DNA of 15,012 nucleotides from Peptococcaceae bacterium BRH_c23 (GTDB lineage Bacteria; Bacillota_B; Desulfitobacteriia; Desulfitobacteriales; Desulfitobacteriaceae): the NCBI GenBank assembly GCA_000961805.1, contig LADV01000285.1:1-15012 (forward strand), read 5' to 3'. Under the pieces are notes generated by a model. It saw only the letters and a list, made by a program, of their open reading frames with translations. It was not told where the DNA came from and did not search any database. This document shows positions 1-7,326 of the stretch, in pieces (the first letter of the stretch is position 1; the number at the start of each line of letters is the position of its first letter). A program made the translations under genes and the position numbers.

Positions 1-518
1 GTTACGTGCCAATCAACGATGGCCATTTTTATATGCCGTGCTTCATCCGTGATAATACAGAATCTTGTCATTTCAGCAGCCGTGCCGGCGGTGGTGTTAA
101 TTGCAATCATCGGAGCCATCGGCAAGGGGGATTTATCGACGCCTTCATAGTCGTTAATTCTTCCGCCATTACCTGCAACAAGCCCAATTCCTTTGGCACA
201 GTCATGTGAAGATCCTCCGCCTACAGATACAATCAGGTCACAGCCTTCTTTAGTATAGATGTCAAATCCATCATGCACGTTTTTATCGGTCGGATTAGGT
301 TCAGCACCGCCATAAATTACAACTTTGACGCCTTCTTTTTCAATAATATCAGCAATTTCCTGAGCCATACCAATCTTTTCGAGATAGGCATCGGTCACCA
401 GTAAAACTTTCTTTCCGCCCAGTAATTTTGCTTGTTTTCCTGTTTCCTGAGCTGCTCCAGCTCCCATGAGGTTTACGGTTGGCATGAAGTACCCATAGAC
501 TTGATGAATAACTGACAT
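1..518 (-). CDS. Iron-containing alcohol dehydrogenase, N-terminal 172 residues (3' end outside window)
   Basis: Group III Fe-dependent, NAD(P)-linked cytosolic alcohol dehydrogenase, expected to interconvert a primary alcohol and its aldehyde. Reading the minus strand from the ATG at 518 gives an open frame to the window edge. It starts MSVIHQVYGYFMP, has LLVTDAYLEKIG near residue 40, the nucleotide-binding signature VGGGSSHDCAKG near residue 100, and INTTAGTAAEMTRF followed by ITDEARHIKM. These are family hallmarks (DhaT, methanol dehydrogenase and PduQ relatives). The metal-binding histidines would lie beyond the edge. The start is set by GGGAGGT 8 nt upstream. A sigma-54 promoter lies about 55 nt upstream, so it is its own transcription unit, separated from the phosphatase gene by a terminator. 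The substrate cannot be told from sequence. A link to the aldehyde oxidoreductase is inferred from matching promoters. Confidence 0.93.
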   Translation of the reverse strand, partial: MSVIHQVYGYFMPTVNLMGAGAAQETGKQAKLLGGKKVLLVTDAYLEKIGMAQEIADIIEKEGVKVVIYGGAEPNPTDKNVHDGFDIYTKEGCDLIVSVGGGSSHDCAKGIGLVAGNGGRINDYEGVDKSPLPMAPMIAINTTAGTAAEMTRFCIITDEARHIKMAIVDWHV

Positions 519-570
519 AGTTAAATACCTCCCATTTCCTTTTTTATTGGTCACGCTGTCTTATATTATT

Positions 571-587
571 TGCAATATCCATGCCAA
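571..587 (-). promoter_or_regulatory. Sigma-54 (-24/-12) promoter of the alcohol dehydrogenase gene
   Basis: The minus strand reads TTGGCATGGATATTGCA. This matches the RpoN consensus TGGCAC-N5-TTGC with the invariant GG and GC dinucleotides 12 nt apart; the only departure is T for C at the sixth position of the -24 box. Predicted transcription would start about 40 nt before the ATG at 518. The element is nearly identical to the one at 13478-13494. Such promoters need an enhancer-binding activator, and no activator gene lies in the window. Confidence 0.85.
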
Positions 588-691
588 GCATTCTGAATAT
601 TTGTTATAATAGTTACAAGGTTGATTATTTCTATGATTTTGATACCTTAATAAATGAATATTGAATTTTATATGAAATTTCTAATTCCTTT

Positions 692-724
692 CTGCTCTAG
701 TTTGACTCACTTTGCATAGAGCAG
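692..724. promoter_or_regulatory. Inverted repeat upstream of the sigma-54 promoter, possible activator site
   Basis: CTGCTCTA (692-699) is repeated in inverse as TAGAGCAG (717-724), 8 bp perfect arms with a 17-nt spacer. It lies 105-140 bp upstream of the -24/-12 element, the usual distance for an enhancer-binding protein site. The role is inferred from position only. I found no identical repeat upstream of the second sigma-54 promoter. The rest of 588-780 is AT-rich, without a gene or other clear signal. Confidence 0.35.
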
Positions 725-773
725 TGTTTGATTATGGAACACTTTCTTGAGGATGTTTCAATGTATTACTTAA

Positions 774-820
774 TAAAAAGCAAAAAATGTATTAAATTGT
801 TTTAAGCAAATTAATACATT
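774..820 (-). terminator. Likely rho-independent terminator of the minus-strand gene cluster
   Basis: On the minus strand AATGTATTAA (820-811, overlapping the phosphatase stop) pairs with TTAATACATT (795-786) across a 15-nt loop and is followed by two T runs separated by GC (787-774). The stem is AT-rich, hence weak. A third partial copy of the arm, AATGTATTA, lies at 760-768. The position directly after the last gene of the cluster supports the call. Confidence 0.6.
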
Positions 821-1434
821 CTGTATAGATCACGGTTAACTATACTGTTTAGATATTTCAACCGGTACTCGAAACCCTCTTTGTAGATTAAATTAACACA
901 ACCATAATTTTGTTCAAGACGAAAGACGTTTTCTAAGGGTATCCCAAGTACATGGCATAAGATTACTCTGTTTACTCCTGCATGTCCAACGATTAAAATT
1001 GTCGTTTCATCCGATTTGGCAAGGCTTTCGAAGACAGGAATCACTCTTCTGTAGCAGTCTGAAAAACTTTCTCCCTCTGGTGGACTGTAATTCGCGATAT
1101 CTTCACCACGTTCTTTGAATTCCTTTGGATACTTTGCTCTAATTTCAGAGAAGGGTTTCCCCTCCCAATCGCCCATATATAATTCCCGCAACTCCACGCG
1201 AGCTATGGGAACGCTTTGATGGGCAGAGGCAATTATATCTGCTGTTTGTTGTACTCTCCCTATATCACTGCAATATATGTTATCTAAGGGCACCCGTCTA
1301 AATATCTCTTTCAATAAGGTAGCCTGTTTCCTGCCAAGAGTACTTAACGGAAGGTCCGATTGACCGATATAGCGTTTGTCTCTTCCTAGACCGATATCTC
1401 CATGCCTAACTAAATAAATAAGCTTTTTATCCAT
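811..1434 (-). CDS. Histidine phosphatase family protein (CobC/phosphoglycerate-mutase-like)
   Basis: Cytosolic phosphohydrolase of the histidine phosphatase superfamily, 207 residues, typical family size. Visible catalytic elements: RHG at residues 10-12 (His11 the phospho-acceptor), CSDIGRVQQT with Arg60, Glu84 in RELYMGDWEG, and the second histidine in GHAGVNR (His151). This pattern resembles alpha-ribazole phosphatase and small phosphatases more than true mutases. I chose the ATG at 1434: GGAAG lies 9 nt upstream, the protein then starts MDKKLIYLVRHG as relatives do, and a longer frame to 1473 would read through a repeat element. It is the last gene of the cluster, 137 nt after the XdhC-like gene with only a repeat between, so co-transcription is likely but not certain. 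The substrate is unknown; the context suggests removal of a phosphate from a pathway intermediate. Confidence 0.88.
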   Translation of the reverse strand: MDKKLIYLVRHGDIGLGRDKRYIGQSDLPLSTLGRKQATLLKEIFRRVPLDNIYCSDIGRVQQTADIIASAHQSVPIARVELRELYMGDWEGKPFSEIRAKYPKEFKERGEDIANYSPPEGESFSDCYRRVIPVFESLAKSDETTILIVGHAGVNRVILCHVLGIPLENVFRLEQNYGCVNLIYKEGFEYRLKYLNSIVNRDLYRMY

Positions 1435-1437
1435 CGT

Positions 1438-1563
1438 CATCCACTTCCAAGACTCCCACTTAGTTGGGGACATTCCTGTCCCAAAGAACAGCTTTTACTT
1501 CAGCAGGTGTGTCCCCTTTCCGCAGAAGTGGGAGTTCCATGTTCACTTTAGCTGAACGAGTTC
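1438..1563. repeat. Intergenic REP-like/MITE-like palindromic repeat
   Basis: ACTCCCACTT (1452-1461) and AAGTGGGAGT (1526-1535) form a perfect 10-bp inverted repeat. The interior contains a smaller palindrome, TTGGGGACA/TGTCCCAA (1464-1483) with one bulged G, and another GTGTCCCC at 1509-1515. The outer arms recur at 7797-7818, and both flanks resemble the flanks there (TCATCCACTT versus TTATCCACTC; GGGAGTTCC followed by TTCACTTA). GGGGACA...TGTCCC palindromes resemble REP elements moved by IS200-like (RAYT) transposases. That relationship is from memory, and no transposase is present. Its left end lies beside the ribosome binding site of the phosphatase gene. Confidence 0.6.
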
Positions 1564-1571
1564 ACTTAGGA

Positions 1572-2684
1572 TCATTTTATTTTACCGTTCTGATCCGACT
1601 CTCTTTGAACTTTAATCAACTCGCTGAGAATGCTTACGGCTATTTCTTCAGGAGTTTCTGCCCCGATATTTAGACCGATTGGAGAATACAGCTTTTGCAA
1701 GGATTCGCTCGAGACTCCTTCCTCCTCCAATTCAGCTTTCAAGGCTTTAACCCTTCTGCGACTACCAATCATGCCAATATATGCGGCTGGTTGATTAATC
1801 ACTTTCCGCAGACACACTTTGTCATAACGATGCCCCCTTGTAATAATTACAACAAACGTTTGCGGATTGATATTTATCCCATCCAATGCTCGTTCAAAAT
1901 CATCGCAAATAATCGTATCAGCGGTGCTAAATCGGGCAAAATTAGCGAAGGATGGACGATCATCGACAACGGTAACCTCATACCCTAGGATTTTAGCCAT
2001 AGTCGCAAGGGGGAGTGCAATATGTCCTGCACCTAAAATCAACAATCGTACGACCGTCGTTGGGGGCTCTATCAGTAACCGGTAATCCGCTTTCGTCACT
2101 GAGGTCTCACATGGCTCGAACTCAGAGTTCAAACTAATTAATAACGGCTGACATCGTTTGCCTCCTGTTTTGGCATTCTCCAGTGCAACTCTATTTAATC
2201 CTTCGATACCAAGATCACCAACGACATTCCCGTTATTCTTGATGAACAATTTTTCCCCTACTAATCGTCCTTCAGTCGCCTCTATCACAGTAACAAGAAC
2301 GGGGTTTGTGGTCTCATTGATAGCTGACAGATAATCATTGAGGAGACTAGTCTGTTCCACGAGGCTTTGAGAACCCAAATAATCGATGAATAATCCCATG
2401 ATCCCCCCGCAAACCATTCCTTCCTCTTGAGCCATGTCTGCGGTCATATTCAAATAATATATCTTAGAAGAGTATGCTGCTAAAACATTTAAGGCCTCCC
2501 GCCTAGCCTCAGCCTCACCACATCCGCCCCCGATGGTTCCTACTGTCGTCCCGTCAGCAAACACTAACATTTTGGCTCCAGGCTTACGGGGCGTTGATCC
2601 CAGCACACTGGTTACAGTGATCAGGGCCACATCCATGTTTTGATCAAGTGCTTTGTTTAGCCCTAGGTATATATCTTTTTCCAT
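1572..2684 (-). CDS. XdhC/CoxI family protein, probable molybdenum cofactor sulfurtransferase/chaperone
   Basis: 370 residues in the usual two-domain form. The XdhC/CoxI N-terminal domain has SVLGSTPRKPGAKM (26-39), the GGGCGEAE loop with Cys55, and MVCGG with Cys92; both cysteines are conserved in the family. The C-terminal Rossmann domain has ILGAGHIALPLA (216-227), DDRPSFA (241-247), ITRGHRYD (281-288), IGMIGSRRR (303-311) and GLNIGAETPEEIAVSILSE. Known members bind the Mo-bis- or mono-pterin cofactor, help exchange an oxo for a sulfido ligand, and insert it into xanthine-oxidase-family enzymes. Its ATG shares one base with the TAA of the upstream fusion gene (TAATG), preceded by GGGGGGCAAGG, implying translational coupling. 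The natural client is the aldehyde oxidoreductase at the head of the cluster. Confidence 0.92.
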   Translation of the reverse strand: MEKDIYLGLNKALDQNMDVALITVTSVLGSTPRKPGAKMLVFADGTTVGTIGGGCGEAEARREALNVLAAYSSKIYYLNMTADMAQEEGMVCGGIMGLFIDYLGSQSLVEQTSLLNDYLSAINETTNPVLVTVIEATEGRLVGEKLFIKNNGNVVGDLGIEGLNRVALENAKTGGKRCQPLLISLNSEFEPCETSVTKADYRLLIEPPTTVVRLLILGAGHIALPLATMAKILGYEVTVVDDRPSFANFARFSTADTIICDDFERALDGININPQTFVVIITRGHRYDKVCLRKVINQPAAYIGMIGSRRRVKALKAELEEEGVSSESLQKLYSPIGLNIGAETPEEIAVSILSELIKVQRESDQNGKIK

Positions 2685-5185
2685 TAGCCTTGCCCCCCTA
2701 GCTCAACCTTCCATACGTCATGTAAAGGCATCTTGATTATTTGTTCTATTCTTGTCTGGATTCTTTCAGCATTACTCAACCTCAGTCTAATCTTTCTGAA
2801 AACCTCTTGATCGTTCTTATTCTGCTCCAAGAGGCCTGAGAATCTGACCTGGAGTGAAATAATCTGGTCGTCTATGACAAGTTTATCCGCTAAATAGACG
2901 ATTTCTTTTTCTGTTAAGGCTTGGTCAGCAGGATTCAGGCAAATATCCGTATGTTCGGCGACAATTTCCGCTACCTCCGGATAGTTTACGAGCATTTTGG
3001 CGCCAACTTGTGCATGGTGGGGTTCACCTTTGGCCAAGTCATGTAACAACGCAGCTGCTCTGATTAATTCAAGGTTCATTTGACAACCAGACTTAATTAA
3101 ATAGCTTCCCATTGCACTACTTAACTGAGCAACCTGCTTGCAATGATTAAACACCTTAACAGGAGTGTTTGCCTTCTTTATTATAGCATAACATTCTTCT
3201 TCTGAGGGGATCTGGGTATCTCCACAGTACTTCAGCATCTGCTGGTAGTCCTCCGGTGTGTCCATGTCAAGCAAAACACCCAGGTCATCAACCTCAACAT
3301 CTATGGCATCATGTTCATACTGTTCTAATAAAGCCCTCATTCCTCCCGGTTTGTTCCAGGTCATTACTTTGTTCACATAGCGGCAGGAAATTAAAGGGGG
3401 ATGTCCCCTCTTTCCCTGATAAGACGGATATATAATACCGAACTCCGTTGTGAAGAACGTGTTTTGAAGCTTTTCCAATGTATCCTGCTTTACGATAGGA
3501 TTATCGACAGGTAATAGAAAAAATCCCTTTACCGCTGGTGATAAACTTTTAACCCCAGATGTAACTGAGGAGAACATCCCTTCGGAAAAATTCGGGTTAA
3601 CGATGGTCTGAACCCCTAGTCTATCTATGACAGGAAACAATTCGTTTGCCCGATGCCCAACCACCACCCGGATATCTCTGATCCCATTATCCTGAAAACT
3701 GTGTACAGCCTGTTCTAATACAGTGCTCCCGCCCAACGATAAAAGTGGCTTGAAGCGTTTCATACGAAAAGAGTATCCTGCGGCAACTATGATTGCTGCT
3801 AAGGAAGCCTTAGCCTGTATATCCTCTTTTTCAGCCACATTAAAGACACTCCCTCTCTTATCTTGAATCTGTCGCTTAGCTGTACTTTTTCTGGATGTAA
3901 CTACTGCGCCTGATTCAAGATAAAGGAACACCCGCAAGCTACCGTCCTGTCTAGCTTCCCTTACTACAGGGATTTCATCTAAAGCCTGATGAACATTTCT
4001 TTTTACTTCAAAAGATATAGGTCCCTTTAACTGAACATCGAGTTGCAACTGATTTTCCTTTTCTTGCATGCCCTCTGTTAGGGTTACCTCAAAATCGAGA
4101 ACATTGTCGAGCGCAAACAAAACCTCATCAAAGTCCGCCATAGTTAGGAAATCGGCTTGGCTCAGATAAACCCGTTCTCTGGACTTTATCAGTTCCAGCC
4201 GCTTTAATACTGAGTGGCAGGCACAAGGGCCTAGAAGGAACCTTGACATATCACCAGTACGATAACGAATTAAAGGCATAGCTGATCTGGTCAAAGTCGT
4301 AAAGACTATCTCACCTGGTTGCCCGTCTACAACGGGCCGTCCTGAATTGGGATCGATGATTTCGATATAGAGGTCTGCTTCCCGGAGGTGGTAACCACAG
4401 AAACCCTCACATTCTACTCCGCCGCCCAGCCCCATCTCAGTCATGCCATAGTGATTAAACACCTTACACCCCCATGCACTTTCGAGTTCTTGTACAATAG
4501 CTTGGGGTACGTAATCGGTACTCAATAGAACCCTTCTCAAGCTCAGGGAGGGAGAGCAACCCTTGGAATCTTTAAACCTCACTAAGCTCAATACTTGCGT
4601 GGGTATCCCTACTAAAACATTGATATTGTCCCGTTTGATTTGCTCTATAGTTGCCTCGGGATTCGTAACCAGACCGTGGACAACCCCTATTACACCTGCT
4701 CTTTCTAAACCTAAGCGTAGTAAATCTCCGACGCTTCCCGGTATTTCCCCGGGCAACATGATCAAGACCCTGTCTTCGGGCCTTACCAAGGTTAACATGC
4801 CATGATGAAAGAAATCGATGGTCAATTCTTGATCTGCCTCAGTAAAGAACAGGCGTTTAGGTTTACCTGTTGTGCCAGAACTCTGTAAAGTGACGATCCT
4901 GTTGATCTCATTTTGGGAGACACACAAGAAATCGAGAGGATTATCTTTTAAATTTTCGGACGTGGTAAAGGGCAGTTTGTTCATATCCTGGAAACTTGAT
5001 ATCTTGCAATCTATTTTTGAGTACAGACGTTTATAGAAAGGGCTTTTACTGGTTACCCAGTCAAGCGTTTCCTGCAGTTTGGCCAACTGATAGTCCTCGA
5101 TTTGCTTTCTGGTTAAACCTCCTGAACTATCTCCGGTAATTTTGTGCTTTATCCAGGGCTCAAGCGAGGTGGTTTGTATATCCAA
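2684..5185 (-). CDS. Three-domain fusion: AMP-forming CoA-ligase-like / MocA-like NTP transferase / HD domain
   Basis: 833 residues. Residues 1-430 form a phenylacetate-CoA-ligase-like adenylation module: SSGTTGKPK (102-110), YGMTE (246-250), YRTGD (308-312), plus Cys259, Cys263, His266 and C321-A-C323-H324, a likely metal site as in PaaK relatives. A linker (431-460) precedes a MocA/MobA-type nucleotidyltransferase: AAIIVAAGYSFRMKRFKPLL (463-482), NPNFSEGMFSSV (530-541), LLPVDNP (557-563) and DMDTPEDY (640-647). Residues about 672-790 are an HD domain: His681, LLHDLAKGEPHH (713-724), His745 and Asp767. MocA enzymes attach CMP to molybdopterin, which fits the Mop-type oxidoreductase here. As I recall, the ligase (DVU_1553) and transferase/HD (DVU_1551) families are separate proteins in Desulfovibrio. 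The start is a TTG, 3 nt after the radical SAM stop, behind a GGAGGGAGAG ribosome binding site. The ligase substrate is unknown. Confidence 0.9.
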   Translation of the reverse strand: MDIQTTSLEPWIKHKITGDSSGGLTRKQIEDYQLAKLQETLDWVTSKSPFYKRLYSKIDCKISSFQDMNKLPFTTSENLKDNPLDFLCVSQNEINRIVTLQSSGTTGKPKRLFFTEADQELTIDFFHHGMLTLVRPEDRVLIMLPGEIPGSVGDLLRLGLERAGVIGVVHGLVTNPEATIEQIKRDNINVLVGIPTQVLSLVRFKDSKGCSPSLSLRRVLLSTDYVPQAIVQELESAWGCKVFNHYGMTEMGLGGGVECEGFCGYHLREADLYIEIIDPNSGRPVVDGQPGEIVFTTLTRSAMPLIRYRTGDMSRFLLGPCACHSVLKRLELIKSRERVYLSQADFLTMADFDEVLFALDNVLDFEVTLTEGMQEKENQLQLDVQLKGPISFEVKRNVHQALDEIPVVREARQDGSLRVFLYLESGAVVTSRKSTAKRQIQDKRGSVFNVAEKEDIQAKASLAAIIVAAGYSFRMKRFKPLLSLGGSTVLEQAVHSFQDNGIRDIRVVVGHRANELFPVIDRLGVQTIVNPNFSEGMFSSVTSGVKSLSPAVKGFFLLPVDNPIVKQDTLEKLQNTFFTTEFGIIYPSYQGKRGHPPLISCRYVNKVMTWNKPGGMRALLEQYEHDAIDVEVDDLGVLLDMDTPEDYQQMLKYCGDTQIPSEEECYAIIKKANTPVKVFNHCKQVAQLSSAMGSYLIKSGCQMNLELIRAAALLHDLAKGEPHHAQVGAKMLVNYPEVAEIVAEHTDICLNPADQALTEKEIVYLADKLVIDDQIISLQVRFSGLLEQNKNDQEVFRKIRLRLSNAERIQTRIEQIIKMPLHDVWKVELGGQG

Positions 5186-5188
5186 GCC

Positions 5189-6523
5189 CTATCTCTCCCT
5201 CCGATAAATTGAGTGCCCATACTTATCCGTAAGGTTATAAGCGCAAAAAGGAATTAACTTACCTTCCGGGCTTACCACATGGATACAACAGTTTTTTAAT
5301 CTGTCTATATCTAGATTCCACACATCTTGAAAGGCCATGCCACTGATGGAAAAGGCATAGGTTTTTAGCTGTTGGATTAGATTGTCCCAGGAGTTAGTAC
5401 ATGGAGACTGAATTGTTAACCTTTCTGCTCCTGACCATTGCCGGGCCACAAAGGTTCTTGTTTTTCTGGCTAATTCATCCGCTCGCTCTGGTCCAGCACA
5501 GCATGAATTGTTGATAATAGCTTTCAAGCTGCCATCTAGTTGTCTCGTGAAGTTGCCGCTAAAAGAGCAGCGGCCATTATGGGGTTTCAGGTTGGCTGCT
5601 TTGATGAGTCCATCCGTCTGTTCCTCAATGGCTTGAATGACTTCGGGGAGTGTGATCCTGTCTTGATCCAGGGGTTCTTTAGGAATTCTACCGAAATAAC
5701 TGACAGGTTGAAAGTGCACCCCTCGGACTGCAGGAAGATTTTCCAAGGCAAACTTGATGATTCCTCCGATATTATGAGTATTTATCCCTGGTATCAGGGT
5801 AGGTACTAACACAACCCCAATCCCATGTTGAGCACAGTTCTCTATCGCTTTGGCTTTAACCTCAAAGAGCCTACGACCCCTGATTCCCTGATAAATCGAA
5901 TCCTCTGTACCGTCAAATTGCAAAAACACGGAACTAAGACCAGCTTCCTTCAATCGGCCCACAAAGCCAGGATCTTCCGCCAGTCGCAAGCCATTCGTGT
6001 TGAGCTGGATGAAGTTAAAACCTAATTTCCTTCCCATCTCCAGTATTACCGGCAAGTCGTTTCTGAGGGTTGGTTCACCGCCGGATAACTGGATATTGAC
6101 AGGACCACTGGCAGCAAGGACGTTTTTGTACCACCCTTCTATTACATCCAAGGAAGGTTCGTCAAGCTCCGTCCCTGCATTGGCAAAACAAAATTTGCAG
6201 TTTAGATTACAACGCTGGGTGACCTCTATCAAAGCCGTACAAGTCGTCTTATAATGGTCTTCACATAAGCCACAATCAAAGGGACAACCTTTCTCAACCT
6301 GTGTAAAACACTCCTTGGGTGGGGTTGGAATCGTAGGTCTGACCCATGAATCCCATTGAGGGCTACCACGCCAAAGCAGGGTTCGATAGTCACCATGTTC
6401 AGGGCAATGTTTTACCATATAAACCTTTTCCCCCTGAACCACTCTTTGAGCTGGAATCCTCGCTAAACATTCAGGGCACAAACTCTCTGTCGCGGAAATC
6501 ATACCTTCGTCCATTACTTCCAT
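5189..6523 (-). CDS. trsS: Radical SAM protein of the TrsS type, related to tetraether-synthase/MJ0619-like enzymes
   Basis: 444 residues. The radical SAM 4Fe-4S motif is CNLNCKFC (Cys105, 109, 112), followed by the SAM-binding GGEPTLR stretch. Additional cysteines surround it: CPEC (16-19), CPEHG (40-44), CPFDCGLC (80-87) and Cys95 before the motif, then SCC-AGPE, SPCTNSW and, near the C-terminus, KNCCIHVVSPEG and IPFCAYN. The N-terminal CPEHG and C-terminal CCIH...IPFCAYN pattern is what I know from the Tes/MJ0619 branch, which holds lipid-coupling and pterin-methylating enzymes. I recall NCBI naming orthologues 'radical SAM (seleno)protein TrsS'; here every position is cysteine and there is no in-frame TGA. 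The ATG at 6523 has GAGAGG 7 nt upstream and lies 12 nt after the methyltransferase stop. The reaction is unknown. Confidence 0.85.
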   Translation of the reverse strand: MEVMDEGMISATESLCPECLARIPAQRVVQGEKVYMVKHCPEHGDYRTLLWRGSPQWDSWVRPTIPTPPKECFTQVEKGCPFDCGLCEDHYKTTCTALIEVTQRCNLNCKFCFANAGTELDEPSLDVIEGWYKNVLAASGPVNIQLSGGEPTLRNDLPVILEMGRKLGFNFIQLNTNGLRLAEDPGFVGRLKEAGLSSVFLQFDGTEDSIYQGIRGRRLFEVKAKAIENCAQHGIGVVLVPTLIPGINTHNIGGIIKFALENLPAVRGVHFQPVSYFGRIPKEPLDQDRITLPEVIQAIEEQTDGLIKAANLKPHNGRCSFSGNFTRQLDGSLKAIINNSCCAGPERADELARKTRTFVARQWSGAERLTIQSPCTNSWDNLIQQLKTYAFSISGMAFQDVWNLDIDRLKNCCIHVVSPEGKLIPFCAYNLTDKYGHSIYRRER

Positions 6524-6535
6524 GTGTTTACCTCT

Positions 6536-7279
6536 CTAACTGCAGTTTGCGTCCTTTTTGGCGATTAGCTGAAAATACCCCATCTTCGCTTGTTTAATCG
6601 CAGCCTGGGTAAGGCTAGGATCAACTGAGCCTGAGCATGAAGAAGACTTTAGCCAAAACTCGGTCATAGAGCCATGGGTCATGATTAGGTCAACTGTTAA
6701 TTGCGTCAAAAGGTTCGTGTGATCACTCCAATTAACGATGTTGAACCCCTGTCCGAGTAACTTATTGATTAACGAATCCTTGGGCAATGCTCTGCGTATA
6801 CATGAGTCGAGATTGAGCTCCTGAAGACCTTTGAGACCGTCAGGATTACGAGTATACACATCATTAATCACCAACCATCCTCCTGGTTTAAGCACCCTGA
6901 AAATCTCCTCTAGAACCTGATCCTGGTCCTCCATTACTGACAAAGCACACTCGGCGAACACTCCGTCCATATGGCTAGCCGGAAAGGGTAAATCTGCTCC
7001 CAGCCCTCGAATCAGGTTTAAGCCTGGATTCTTCTTTCTCCCACTCTCTAACAGCACCTCTGAAGAATCTAACCCTATGGCCTGGAGCTCAAACACTGAA
7101 ACTAAACGTTCTACCGTTGCACCGCTGCCGCAGCCTACATCTAAGACCCTCGCGTCCGAGAGAAAGTCACAGCTTCTGACTCCCAAGTCGGTTAAGAAGA
7201 ACCCACCCGGTCTCAAAGTATCGCCTGTGGTCTGGCGCAATAGTTCACTCTCATACAATTTAAAAGCATCGTTTTTCAA
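6536..7279 (-). CDS. trsM: Class I SAM-dependent methyltransferase, DVU_1556/TrsM type
   Basis: 247 residues. The N-terminus LLRQTTGDTLRPGG precedes a Rossmann SAM-binding domain: VLDVGCGSG (45-53), LDSSEVLLE (70-78), ADLPFPASHMDGVFAE (95-110) and VLKPGGWLVINDVY (129-142), the Methyltransf_11/25 pattern. A C-terminal extension ends EFWLKSSSCSGS... with a cysteine in a Ser-rich segment. The start is the TTG at 7279, behind GGAAGTGG about 7 nt upstream; no in-frame ATG exists before TLRPGG. That ribosome binding site is the end of a duplicated 13-nt repeat. It sits between the C-GCAxxG-C-C gene (47-nt gap) and the radical SAM gene (12-nt gap). The substrate is unknown; its constant pairing with the radical SAM gene is recalled from Desulfovibrio, not proved here. 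Confidence 0.85.
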   Translation of the reverse strand: MKNDAFKLYESELLRQTTGDTLRPGGFFLTDLGVRSCDFLSDARVLDVGCGSGATVERLVSVFELQAIGLDSSEVLLESGRKKNPGLNLIRGLGADLPFPASHMDGVFAECALSVMEDQDQVLEEIFRVLKPGGWLVINDVYTRNPDGLKGLQELNLDSCIRRALPKDSLINKLLGQGFNIVNWSDHTNLLTQLTVDLIMTHGSMTEFWLKSSSCSGSVDPSLTQAAIKQAKMGYFQLIAKKDANCS

Positions 7280-7288
7280 AGTTTATCC

Positions 7289-7316
7289 ACTTCCGACTTC
7301 TAAACTTCCGACTTCT
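7289..7316. repeat. Two 13-nt direct repeats before the methyltransferase start
   Basis: ACTTCCGACTTCT occurs at 7289-7301 and again at 7304-7316 (15-nt period). On the minus strand this is AGAAGTCGGAAGT twice, and the second copy runs into GGAAGTGGATAA, which contains the ribosome binding site of the methyltransferase. AGTGGATAA/AGTGGATGA also occurs at the ends of the repeats at 7788-7818 and 1434-1461. Confidence 0.6.
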
Positions 7317-7326
7317 GACCTCTGTA

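Noticed and set aside
6..209. Plus-strand open frames antisense to the minus-strand genes (for example 6-209, 4563-4805, 11111-11548, 12026-12451)
   Set aside because: Each lies opposite a gene with clear family motifs, lacks a convincing ribosome binding site and encodes no recognisable protein.
1435..1473. Longer N-terminus for the histidine phosphatase, starting at 1473
   Set aside because: The extra 13 residues are encoded by the arm of a repeat, and the family begins just before the RHG motif. GGAAG is well placed for the ATG at 1434.
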